A stretch of 64,000 bases of DNA. Source: Pseudisothecium myosuroides. Lineage: Eukaryota; Streptophyta; Bryopsida; Hypnales; Lembophyllaceae. The position numbers were made by a program, and so were the translations under genes. Shown piece after piece: positions 1 through 11,219 of the stretch (position 1 is its first letter; each line of letters begins with the position of its first letter). The notes below the pieces were generated by a model, which was not told the DNA's origin, did not search any database, and saw nothing but the letters and a program-made list of their open reading frames with translations. The stretch is from positions 45,957,288 through 46,021,287 of the forward strand of contig OX637288.1 of assembly GCA_951799445.1 (NCBI GenBank), read 5' to 3'.

Positions 1-3000
1 CCATTGAATTGACTTACAAGGGTAGACTTATAAATTGAGTGACCCTGGAAAGACACAACAGGGACAATTTTGGGCTGGTTCTGATCGGATGACACTTGGA
101 CTTCGTGGTCACTAAGGAGCTCCACAAACACATTTCTTGTTTCCTCCTCTAATGGGGGCAAGCCCGTCTCATCGTCATCTACAGTTTCATCCTCCAGGAC
201 TTTGTTAGGGTTAGAAGCACTTACTAATTCCAGACCAGATTCGGGGCTGCTCTACAATCTTGCATGTTCGCATTCGGCATCCCCATCTAGCCCGGATTGG
301 AGCGTCGCTGGTGCCTGATAAGCCAAGTGCTTGGGGTCCTGCATTTCCAACTTCCAGGGGGACATGAACCACATTTTTTTTGTTGCTGTTGCGGTGTTAG
401 AGGGAGCCATGTTCAACACTCTCAGCATGGATTGAGCTTCTTTGAGCCCTTCTTTCAAGGCTGCAATCATATCAAGGTCGGTTGCAATTAGTGAGTTTTC
501 TCCCAAATCAGCGAGAGGGTCCCCCTCTAGACGTGGATGCAAAGCAGCCCAAATATTTTCGATCTTATTGTGAACTCTGCCAAACTGTAAGCCGTTCTTA
601 CCATACTCAATACTAGATAAGCGATTCAGTGTGTTAGCAGTGTTGACGAGATTGTGGAAATCAGAACACCGCTCCATACCATTCATTCCTCCAATTTTGG
701 AGAAGAATATCTCACAGTTGTCACTGCCTGTGAGATCAAGGGGGACCGACAGATGTGGGTACTTATCCCGAAAAAGCTTCACTAGCAGCACAACGAAATG
801 ACAGGAGATCTGTACATCAAGAAAGCATTGTTGATTGACAAAGCTCTAACTAGGCTTGAATCTGACGGAGTTATTGCCAATGGCATGATTACCATGAGTG
901 AACCACAATCTCCAAATTCTAAAAAAAAAGGAAACCTTCGAAGCCAATACAATCCTACTTCGAATTTCCAACACTGGTGAAGCAAAGATGTCAATATAGT
1001 CAACGCAAATTCTCAAGTACATCTCTGTGCCTAGGGTGCGCTCACGGTGGGCCTCTGCTGAATTTCGCATTGCAGCAAGGCACTCTTGAGTTTTACGTTG
1101 ACACATACGTTGCGCTGACGCCCAATTTTGGCGATCCTTTCGTTGTACATCTTCTAATTTCAATCCATGCTCATCAAAGGTATACTTATTGTACAACATA
1201 CCTAGATGCGTGTGAAATGCACTGTCCTCACCAAGCTGAAGTGTCTTCACGGGAGAGTCCAAGGGATTGATTAATTTTTTCCCGTTATAGATCCAGTCTT
1301 GGTCATGGAATCCCCGGCAAGCCCCATTGTCGTCCACCAAGGCTATCAACAACCAGCCCTCCCAGTCAATGCTGCAGCGGATTCCTTGCCGACTAGTGTA
1401 ATCCGCAACCATGAGTTGGCATCTCCTGCTGTCGCTGTCACTGGCGTGGCCGATAATGGGTCCCACGATCTCAGCGCACTCCTTATTCCACAATTCCTCG
1501 ATTCTATGCCACTGCTGCCTCACCCACGTTGCATCAAAACAATTACAAGTACACGTTACCACCAATGCAAGTCGAGGCAAACTTTGGTGGAGGGGATTTA
1601 CCATTACAACCCTGGCAAAAGCTCCCACACGGTTAGTACGGAAAGAATCAACAATCTTATTGTAGCCTTCTTCACCTGCGCCCACAACTTCCTTGTAGTT
1701 AGAGACACAAGCATGGTCATTTTTAGGGCCACAAAATCCCACTAAAGTGTCCCAACGATGATCCCAAGCAATCTTTCCCTTCACCTTTGTCTCGTCCTCA
1801 GCAAGAATTACTGGGACAGCCCCAACAATGCCGTGCGCTGCCTTAGCGTCTTTGTAGATGAGCGCTACAGTTCTAAAAATGTCTGCATGTTCACCAGCCA
1901 CAAACTGCACGCCCTTCTCATTTTCTCGTTTGGTGGTAGAGTAATTAGGACCACCATAATTTAACGAAAACAAATTACACATCCGTCTCCCATCGTACAT
2001 TTTCATGGCTTGGGAAAACACTTTCGAGTTAATTGACCACCTCATTCCCTGTTTCTTTCGATTCAAATTGTTGGCTACATCCCGCATGAAATTCCACAAG
2101 GCAGGTTTCCCCCCCATGGCCCCAGTCCTATGTGCGACTATAATGTCTGTACAAAATTTAAGTACGTTATGTTGGTTTGACGCCCCCTGGGCAAACTCGT
2201 GTAACGTTGGCCTTTTCATTTTAAATTGGGCAATTCTAGTCTTGGCAGCCCAATGCCGCATTTTTTCAAGTTTATGTTTTTTTACCAATTTACGAGAGTG
2301 GGAACACATCTCAAAGACGGACAGATATCCAGCTCTACGGCCCATCCCAATGTCCCAAAATCCCCTCTTGTCCACGGCGTGTTCTTCACGAACCACACGG
2401 AATCTGAAATCAGGTTCCAAAACAATACTACAGCACATAGAGCAAGTTAAGCCAATGAAAGGTTCATCAAACATAGAAAAACGGGAGCATGACCTGTGCC
2501 TGAAAGCACCCTTCACTACAACAACCTCACCGTCTAATTTCAACAAGGCTTCCAAATTCGGTTCCGGATACCACAATTTTCTGGGGTGAGTGTCGTACAG
2601 CAGTCCATTGATGGCATAACACTTCCCAGCATAGACACAGTACGGACCCCGCAGACTCCAACACATCCGCAAAGAAAAAGAGTTTTTATCGTGAGTTGGC
2701 ATCTCACCGTCGCTGTGCTTGAAGAAAGAGTGAAGCGCCTTGTGGTTTGCCTCGGCACTAGATGCTGAAGATCGACTAGGCCTCCCCCTCTTGCTAGTGC
2801 AGAGCGCTGGTCCTTTGTCACTTCTCCCTTTCAATTCCTCCAATGTCTTCGTGTGCACAATCCCATGAACATGGTTCATTAAATTGACCTCCAAGTTCCG
2901 TTTCTGTGGGCATAGTTGGAAGACCTCATTCGGGCAAGAAAGGCACTTGACTTGTAACCAGTAGCATTTCATGTGAGGGGCATTTGGATCCCCGATCAAT

Positions 3001-3875
3001 AGGAAGGTAGCCTTCACCGGATCAATGGACTCATTCACAATGCCGATAGTGGCGATACCCTCCTGCACTATCCGTTGGTGGTCTGCAGCAGTGATTGTAA
3101 TTGGATTGTTTCTCGTCGTCCCAGCTTGGGGGTGGCTAGAGAAATCAACTCCTTTCTGCCGGCAGTAGCCCCTGTTGTGCCCCGCGCTGTTCAAATGGCT
3201 TTTTCTAAAATTTGAAAATAAATTCGTGACAGTACTCTTGTTATGCTTGCCTGTGCTTCCTCCGGTGAAACTTCGGCACTCACAGCAGTATAGCTTCACC
3301 ACTGCAGCCCCGCAGTGATCCCAGGACCTCAATTGAAACTCGTGGTCTTCCATGGACACTTGCTTGAGGTCTTGCTGGAGTTTCTCCTCGCCTTTGATAT
3401 ACCAGTCCAGCACATCCTTCGGCAGCAGAGTCGACTTCAAAGCAGGTCCATCGGTCACCGAAAGCTCTTCAGAGGTAGTGGCCGACGTGGGATCCGTGCG
3501 CCGGTTTTCTGTGGTAGAAGGATCTACCGGGCATGCCAAAAAATGCGGCAATTCAAAAGCAGTTTCCACCAATTCTTCGCCGTATGCTTCGTCGCCTAGT
3601 CGAGGTCGCTTGCATAGTTCGGCGTCTTTTTCTTGCGCTCCGATCAGATGAACAGATTCACGAATGGAATTCAGTGCTTCGAAATCCACGTCGATCCTAC
3701 AACCCTCTTCTACATCCCAGAATTGGAACGCACCAAGCCTCTTGAACACGTTAAGGTGCTCCAATTTTTTCCGCAAGCTCTCCAAGGATGCATCGTCTTC
3801 TGTATCAATTGGACTAAGGAGCTTTGGCGGATCCCCTTCCTGTTTTCGAAAGTCGATTTTTACCCTCATCTTCAT
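1..3875 (-). pseudogene. Transposase-like gene with two in-frame TAG stops
   Basis: The long open frame is read from about 3875 (ATG of MKMRVKIDF, preferred to an upstream ATG at 3944 that encodes an unrelated leader) down to 846. The same frame stays open after a TAG at 846-848 and again after a TAG at 252-254, and has no further stop to the window edge, so one gene carries two nonsense codons. Visible parts in order: an acidic N-terminus; a Cys/His cluster (CCEC near residue 200, with later His residues) and a second Cys/His cluster, both zinc-finger-like; a core with DETKVKG (about nt 1786-1805) and GHASDSDSRR (about nt 1450) that look like acidic DDE-type catalytic segments; then RKDRQNW. 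After the first stop follow LVKLFRDKYP, GSDNCEIFF and, at the window edge, IYKSTLVSQ. I recognise this as a large transposase-derived plant family by pattern only; the superfamily is uncertain. The 5' end is complete and the 3' end lies outside the window. Confidence 0.7.
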
Positions 3876-4802
3876 GGCGCCCCGCAAGCCTGGAACTGCA
3901 ACTCTTCCCCACCATGCAAAGCCCAACACAAAGATCGTGAGCAACCTAAACCGTCTTCAAACCCTAAAGGTGGATTCATAGCCTGAGACCCTGAACAGTA
4001 AACACAGAAACTGCAATGCAAGGCAAGCTGTGCTTGCAAGAACCCTAAACCGCAAGCATGAACCCGAAGCAGCAGCGACCAAAACAAAAACCTAGAAACT
4101 GAAGACGAAGTTTACATTCCAACCTTGAATCAAATTGCAGCGCAGACCTTTGGAAAGCACGTCCCACGCAGCAGACGGCAATTGTCGTTGCCTAGCTTCC
4201 AGATTTCAAACTGCAGGGAGTCCAAAACCTAGATGCACATACAACAGAGGCGGCAAATTCAAAAACGAGACCATAAACCCTTGTATCATACCGTCCAGCC
4301 CGCATTGGAACCTCTGCAAACAGCAAATGCAAACGCACTTTGGATCCTTGATGCGCTGTCTCCAGACCGTTTCTTCTAGCCCCATTCATCAACCACTGTG
4401 GACAGAAAAAAAACACTTTTCATCCATGTCCACTAAGTGTGACTTAACACTAATACAAGTTGGCAACCTACTATATCTACTGACCACTAAGCCTTTTTTG
4501 CCAGGCTAATTTAGATGTACCACTCACATAATTTTATGTTTTTTAGGCTATGCTATATTACATATAATCATGATTTTTCCTTACCTTGCACCCTATATTA
4601 TTTGTAATTTTCTTACAAAATTTACTGAGAATGAATAAAATGGACCCTATATTTTATCGCATGTAGTTTCTACTTTTTTCGACAGTGCCCCCCCCAAGTC
4701 CTTATTTTATTTAATTTAAAAAAAATTGTGTGCAAAAGCTCATAGTACTGGGAGTACTGGCCAAAATGGAACAAAAACAGCCAGTCATTTATATAATCAC
4801 CC
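3876..4802. other. Spacer upstream of the transposase-like gene
   Basis: No gene is visible. The stretch lies between the 5' end of the minus-strand transposase-like gene and the start of the duplicated RPB3 block. The first 600 bases are richer in C and should hold the leader and promoter of the minus-strand gene. From about 4500 on the sequence is AT-rich with homopolymer runs. Short open frames here show no recognisable domain. Confidence 0.4.
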
Positions 4803-7800
4803 AACCAAGCAATGGTCCTCCGCATGTTAGGAAGATATTATGCTTTGCTAGATACTAAAGAGGAAGTTATCATTAAATCAAGGATTGGGGTTGGCTGAGA
4901 AGTCATATAAGACAATTTTGTTCACTGTAGGGATTTTCTTAAGAATGCAAAAAAAAGGACCCCTACCTCATTGGTAACCAATGTTATGTTTGGTGCGGAG
5001 CAAAGGGAGCCTACAACATTGGGAAAGCAATGTTGTGAGCAGGAGTCAAGATAAGACAATGTTTTGAATTGTCCCAAACCATGTTTGAAAAAAAACTAGG
5101 TTTGAATTGTTTGGAAATGGGGACTCCCAACCTTTGTCTAAACCAAGAGTTTACAAAACTAAGCTCAAGCCGAAAACTAAACTAATTTTAAAAAAAAACA
5201 GTCTTTGTTTTAAACTTTGTAACTCTCACAGTCCTCTTCTTCCCAGTCAGCCATCCACCTTCCCTTCCACAAATCCATGAACGACTGCACTAACACTCAT
5301 CAGAAACCAGAGCTCCAGATCATAAAGGTCTTACGAGTTTGCAATGGAGTATTGTAGAGAGCTTTCAAATGGAGCCGGAGATGGAACCCCAAATGGAGGA
5401 GGAGGAGATGGAGCAACTGCAGTTGAATTATCCAGGAAGCTCTCCCGAGTTGAATCATTCTCCAAAGTGGGAAGAAGAGGATGCATTGCTTGGTGAAAAT
5501 TCCTTCCAGAGGTTCCGAAAGAATAACTACTGGAGACGATGAGCAGCAAGTACGCGTTGCGGTTCAAGCTTTGGGACACGGATGTGAGCATGGCCAATTC
5601 CCTGCGGAGGATAATGATGGTGGAAGTGCCCACGGTGGCTGTGGATTTGGTGGAGATCACGGCGAATTCGTCTGTGTTGCAGGACGAGTTTATTGCTCAT
5701 CGATTGGGTCTCCTCCCTCTCTCCAGCCAGGGTGCCATGGCCATGCTCTTATCAGAAGAATGTCCCTGTGAAAGCGAATCCAGGTTCGTCTACTTGCAAC
5801 AATTCTCCTGATATCTCCAAATTTTTCCTCTCGTTGGAGAAACCAAACCTCAGTGAAATCATGGCTTTGATGGTGACGTGTGCAAAGTGAGGTAGCTCCG
5901 TGTTCAGGAAACAATGCATCTGGTCATGGAGAATGCACAGCCATGTGTGCAAGTTTTTCGTAACTCTCCAAGGTTTCTAATCTTTTTGCAAGAACCTATC
6001 TTCTGAAGACTTTCAATTGGTTATGACTTGTGCAAAGCTAGCTTGCTGCATGTTTCGGTAATGCATCTGGATGTGGAGAGTTGATAGCTAGGTTTGCAAG
6101 TTGTCGTAAATCTCCAAGGTTTTTAATCTTTTGCAAAAACCAAACTTCAGAAGACTTTGGTTGTGTTAAGCTTGCTGGCTGAACTCTGAGGTTACTATGC
6201 ATGTGGTTGTGAGAATTGAGAGCCAAATGTGCAAGTAATTGTAAATCTCAAAGGTTTCTCATCTTTGGCGAAAACCAAACTTCTGAAGCCTTGGGTTGTG
6301 ACTTGTGCAAAGCTAAGTAGCTGCACCTTTAGTTCAGGTAACTATGCATTTAGTTGTGTAGGATTGACAGCCAAGTGTGCATATTTTCGTAACTACTGTG
6401 GAGGGAATGATTTGTTCTTGTACAGTTGTCAGCAATGCTCTGTGGAACTCACCTTAAACGTGACATCTACTTCGGACGGAGAGCTGGTGGTCACCAGCCG
6501 TGACTTGAAATCCGCAAATGATAGCGTGGTTCCAGTAGACTTCGATGTGGACTTGGCAGGGCTTGGACAAGATCTTACTCCTATGATGTAAACTAGAAAC
6601 ATCGTTGAAAAACAAACCTCTTAAGTACGAATACAGATGGTAACCAGTCGATGAGCCAATTGTCTTTTTTGCAGTGTCCATGTATTAAAAGTCTGTTTCA
6701 GACCGTGTTGCAAGCGCTGCATTCCACGGTGAATGCTTTCAACGATGATTGTGAATGTCCTATACTTAACAGTTTGAGGGTTAACATTTGAGGCTTCAAT
6801 GCCAAAACACGTTTCCCAGGGTCATTATACATTGCACCTTATCGAACATCAAGTTGTGCATCATCTCTCATATTGTTTGCCATTTCTTTGGTGACGAAGT
6901 TAACTAGTTCTCTTGTGGAAAATTGTTCATGTTCGACGGAACTGAGGTGACCAGTTTGACACCTCAAAGTTTCTGATTTGTGACAATCATGTATTCATGT
7001 TGTGACTGGTCAGTAGCACGTAATTCATCACATTCTTTTTTATCGCCCATTGAATTCCTTCAGGTCTTACCCCGCAATATGGTGACCCTTGAACGATTGA
7101 CCGACTCCATGGAGCTGGTGCTGGTTTGTGATAAAGCAGAGGAATTACCATCACAAAGCTGCTCAAGAGGCAGGAGATAGCCGTGCAAGTCATCGCCAGA
7201 AAAGGGGTGGGCAGCTTGCACGCCGAGTGGTCGCAAGTAGTCACAGTCACGTTCCACCAGGAGTCAGAAATTTTCATCAACGAAGCGAAAATGGACAAAC
7301 TGACGCTCCCTGAGAAGCAGGCTTGGGTGAACTCGAGTCTCACCATCACACAGGGCGTCGCCCCTACCAAAGTCTTCAAACTGGAACCCAACACTCAAAA
7401 GGTCCACCCTCGGGATCCTCCTCCTCAGTTGCGTGCTTATCATATTTCCAGATGGAGTTCTGCTTGAAACGAATCTATTTCTGAGTTTTTTAATGTCATT
7501 TAGGGCGGTAATTAAAACCACTTCTGAGGATGTGGTTTCATTGCCATATCTAAGTGTGTTTTTAGTGCCCACTTTGGAGGGTTTTTAATGCCAATTGAGG
7601 GGGCATTTTTGTGAATTGGCAACTGGAAAATTCCCAAAATGAGGTGCACAAGTGGTTCCTCGTTCAAAAGCTAGGACAGATCTAGATGGAATTGCTGTAT
7701 AGCGGAGCAAATCTTTGCCATTTTACCGAACTCATTCAAGGAGAATTGCATTTGTGGCTTGCTGTTTTTGCAGGTGGAGGTGGTGAGCCCGGGTGCTTTC

Positions 7801-7985
7801 ACCAGTGAGGAGCTGTCACGAAATGCCGAAGTTTCGGGAACGTCGGAGTTGTTCGAAATCCAAGCGAGAGATGATAGTTTCATCTTCTCTGTAGAGTCCA
7901 CAGGAGCTATCCCAGTTGCCAAGATTTTCTTGAATGCCATCAAAGTAATGAAACAGAAGGTGCTTGCACTGCGACTTGCAGAATT
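4803..7985 (+). repeat. Segmental duplication, RPB3 block, copy 1
   Basis: This block matches 35225-39697 almost along its whole length, including the promoter side, exons and introns of the RPB3-type gene. The left end starts at the shared phrase AACCAAGCAATGG. The right end is lost inside exon 4, after GCGACTTGC in both copies. In copy 1 the block runs directly into the F-box block, with only about 190 bp between. Confidence 0.85.
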
Positions 7986-8142
7986 GAAGATGGCTGCTTT
8001 GCCAGTTGCGGATCATGAAATGGGTGCTACTTCTCCGGACAGGAATTACAACAATCAGAGTGTCCCGGACGATGTCTTCAATGGATTCGCAGAAATTAAC
8101 TTTGAGGAAGAAGCGAAAGCTGAGGCAAACTGGGAATTCTGA
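5539..8142 (+). CDS. RPB3: RNA polymerase II subunit RPB3-like gene, four exons
   Basis: RPB3 forms the alpha-like assembly platform of RNA polymerase II in the nucleus. Exons by reading frame and GT..AG sites: 5539-5783, 6426-6587, 7140-7401 and 7774-8142, about 345 residues (plant RPB3 is near 320). Exon 1 has the family signatures [12 protein letters not shown] and [13 protein letters not shown]. The exon 1/2 junction rebuilds a four-Cys zinc loop (CPC, then CQQC followed by SVELTL). Exon 3 gives [12 protein letters not shown] and IARKGVG; exon 4 gives [13 protein letters not shown], all in the family order. All four exons join without a frame break. Odd point: the usual N-terminal FQRFPK motif lies just upstream (about 5510-5525) but out of frame, so the ATG at 5539 would yield a protein lacking its first strand. 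An overlapping upstream reading frame (5369-5542) ends at this ATG. The gene may therefore be functional with a shortened start, or an early pseudogene. Confidence 0.85.
5820..6410 (+). repeat. Tandem repeat array inside RPB3 intron 1 (copy 1)
   Basis: Intron 1 is made largely of diverged tandem units of about 110-125 bp. Each holds the phrases AAGGTTTCTAATCTTT, AACCAAACTTCTGAAGAC, GCAAAGCT and TATGCATCTGGTTGTG in the same order. I count about five units. The matching intron of the second RPB3 copy has about one unit more, so the array has changed length since the duplication. Confidence 0.7.
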
Positions 8143-8171
8143 TGTATGCCTTAATTTGAAATCAACTTGTC

Positions 8172-9240
8172 CATTTCAACATCATCTGACTCGCAAAGTG
8201 TCCTCACTGCATTTCTGCAGCTCAGTTCCACCGTTCGGAATAGGATCGGATGATTTCCCTTGGTAGAGATCTGCGGCCATGCGTCTTCCCAAATTCCTTG
8301 CCTCAGACATGATCACGTACTCTAACTCTGAAACAAAATCACGTATTTGAGAGCTCCAAAATTGAGACATTCATGAGCTCAAAGCTCTAAACACTCAGAC
8401 TGATATATATCTCAGATTCCAGTTGGCACTTGCAAATTAAAAATGCAAATTTCTTGAAGTTTAACATTTAGAGAAATTTGATGAGTAAAGCTCTGACCTG
8501 GAGATTGCATGAACGAAAAAAAAAAGCCTATTGGGGAAAAAAACCCTACACAAATCATCAACTTTGGCTATGCTTTTGGAGAAGAACTACCAATAGCCAA
8601 AAATTCCTTCACACCGTAATTGCAGGGTATAATTAAGAAAATCAGAACCTGCTTCAGGAGATTACATTTGGAAGGGAGTGCAACACTCAAAACCAAGAAG
8701 CAGAACATAAGAACGCCCAATCATGAATTCAAATATGCACTTTGATAAGATCAAATGGTCAAGTTGAGAATATCAAATAACATGCACTCACAAAATACAT
8801 CAGCCTTACCCAAAAATCGCAGTTTATCTTGAAGTTAAGTAATACGCAATGAGCTCCATGACCTTGAATTAAGTCTTGAAACCTTGGCAATAGAAATCGC
8901 CAGTTCTTGCATCATGTTGAATACTGGCCATTAATTTGAGAATTTGCTTCACTACATTTCAACGGTCAGTTAGGTCTGTTGCATCCCACAACGACATGGT
9001 CAGTTTCTTAAGAATCAAAGACAATGTACCAACACAATTAAATAATGAGGCTCCCAGCTTGAAATTTCTTGAGAATGAGCTTGTGGACTTACACATGAAC
9101 TTTTCTGATAACCGCCTGATCACGATTTGATAAAGAGGCCCTTCAGTTAGTGAGGAAATTGTAGAATAGCCCTAAACACTAATCAGTCAAAGATGTGTAT
9201 GGGTCGGGATTAGGGTTGGACAGGGAAGTCTTCACAAGTC
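8172..9240 (+). repeat. Repeat R, copy 1 (F-box 3' flank)
   Basis: About 1 kb of AT-rich, apparently non-coding sequence that occurs three times in the window: here, inverted at 15663-17075, and at 58445-59960. Shared landmarks are AACATCATCTGACTCGC, CCCTTGGTAGAGATCTG, ATGATCACGTACTC and, at the far end, GGGATTAGGGTTGGACAGG. It lies next to the F-box gene in two of the three copies. No coding frame is conserved among copies. Confidence 0.85.
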
Positions 9241-9468
9241 ACCTATTTCCGAGATGCCCATGGTAACATTGGTACAATTCCTCGGTCTGCAAGACTTTGG
9301 CCATATCCAATAAAACTTTGATTGCAAGATTTTTAAGCACAAACTATATTAATTTGTGCACTCCTTGTAGAACATGTCCAATTTGGTTGGGGATCTTTAT
9401 TTCTCAAATAGGTTTTGCCTAAATTGATGCAAACAATATCCTCTTTGTAGCCTTACATGACTCCTTAA

Positions 9469-10106
9469 CCCCAAAATGACCCTGAGGACAGAATGTGTCC
9501 TCAACCAATTTTTGAAGTTAAATAAAACCTTACCAAATTGCTATTTTTAGTAGTTTATATTTTCAAAAAATTCTCTTTGAAGTTTAATTGTAGCATCAAA
9601 AATCCGATTTTGAAAATGACTGATTAGGATTTTTCTATTCAAGATTTTGTGTAAGGGCAATCTTGACTTTCTATCGTGTTGAGGGCTCTTGGGAATGAGC
9701 CTCAAATACACTAGATCTTTGAGAAAAAATGACATTGGAAATTCATTTTAAAAAATTGTAGAGTAGATTTTGAGAAGTCATAAATTGATCGGGGTTATGC
9801 ATGTTAGGCCTTCTAACCTCATATTTTTTTGATGATCAACTTTTTAGATTTGACATGTGAAAAGAGGAGTGAAAGACTTCAAATCACTTTCACAGTTTTA
9901 ATACCCTCATGATCAAACATTATAATCTTTCAATCCGTAAAAGATTTTGTTGTGTTTTCTTTTCTAATGCGAGCTCTAATATGTCTGGTTTGATTTTATA
10001 TGGTTACAATTCAAAAAGAATTGATACAACTTATCAAAATGTTGGCTTTTTGTTCAATTTAGAGCAAATTCCTAGAAACTCATAAAAGGCCTTGATCATT
10101 TTGGGG
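9469..10106. mobile_element. TTAA-flanked DNA element, CCCCAAAATGA termini (638 bp)
   Basis: Termini are CCCCAAAATGACC on the left and the complement of CCCCAAAATGATC on the right, a 13-bp inverted repeat. The element is flanked by TTAA at 9465-9468 and 10107-10110. The paralogous block at 60185-60205 lacks it and reads CCTCAAGG at the same point, which is an empty site. The target is the stop codon of the F-box gene. No transposase frame lies inside. Structure (TTAA duplication, CCC start) is that of piggyBac-type elements. Confidence 0.8.
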
Positions 10107-11219
10107 TTAAGGAATAAGGTGCCAAAAAAATCGACACATCAGAGAAACAAGTTGATTATTCAGCAAATTTTCCGGGAGCTCATGCCACTCATTGGTCGAA
10201 AAGTTAAAAAAGGAACAAATCAGGTTGATTGGGCTGTAACAATGTTTATGTAACAACAAAACATCTTCACATGTATAAAGATTGAAAGCATAATTCATCT
10301 CTTGAGGAAAGCATTGGCCGTATGTCCTCATTGGCACCCACATCTCAGCACTCTTTTGAAACTGAAAATCTGTAATGAAACAAAATCCTGACCCAATGTC
10401 GTGTCGATTCTCCTTTTTGTGCAACACAAACATACGGTCACCTCCAAGCACGTATTGCATCACATACGCTCCTTTAGACTAAAAGTTATTACAATTGAAA
10501 AACTATAGTTACCCATCTTCAAGATCACATGCACATAAACTTGAAGCAATTGAGCGGAAAATGTTGCGATGATGATAATGAAGCTTCCAATCATACGCAA
10601 TTCCCAAGATGCAACCACAAGATGGCGCTCCTCAGCTCCATTGCCTCAAAATGGAATCATACATTTTTGTTGTGTGACGGCCTTTCTTTTTGCCTGTGAC
10701 AACCACCTTATATCCTTTGGTCTTGGAGTCTACTTTCATGTACACAAGTGTGGGCGGGAGAGTGTAGATCTGTTGTAGAGAAGGGAGCTCATGTTGAACT
10801 CATGTCAACAAATTGATCATCACAATGCACAAGGGATTTGCCTCCATGTAGTTCCAAATGGAGACGAATCAGACCAATTCGCCATCACTAGCCATTGGCT
10901 TCCAAATAGTTTCAATCAAAACAGAATTGAATTGACTAGGTGGATTTCACTGATTTGTTAAGTGGAAGCAATACGCATATAGCCATAAGTATTTGCTGAA
11001 ATCAAAGATTCTTACCAAGAACTCATTGGCATGCCCCGCAAATGAAACAAGTGCCACCATGTTTGGGTTCACTTCATCACATGCTCGGTTGAACTCCATG
11101 TTCATGGTCCATTCCTTGACAAGACGGCACCGCAGGCGATTGATTTCGGGCACTGACAAATGCGCTAGTACAGACATGAGCAACTCCTTCAAAAGATGTT
11201 CCCATAGACCAAGATCCAT
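10107..11219 (-). pseudogene. F-box gene copy A, decayed
   Basis: Reading from the ATG at 11219 gives LWEHLLKELLMSVLAHLSVPEINRLRC, an N-terminal F-box, which in intact genes binds SKP1 and recruits targets to an SCF ubiquitin ligase. The C-terminal half is a kelch/galactose-oxidase-like region (FVLHKKENRHDIGSG, SEWHELPENL). Compared with copy B at 60194-61307 it has several stops and frame breaks between about 10450 and 10950, among them a TGA after GELV and another stop near LLT. A TTAA-type element sits at its stop codon, so the present TAA stop overlaps the target-site duplication. It is a pseudogene by sequence. Confidence 0.85.

Noticed and set aside
846..848. The TAG as the natural end of the transposase-like protein
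   Set aside because: The same frame continues with conserved-looking sequence (LDVQISCHFVVLLVKLFRDK) right after the stop.
5369..5542. Acidic upstream frame before RPB3 copy 1 as a separate gene
   Set aside because: It is better explained as the out-of-frame remnant of the RPB3 leader and N-terminus, because its end carries the FQRF motif of the family.
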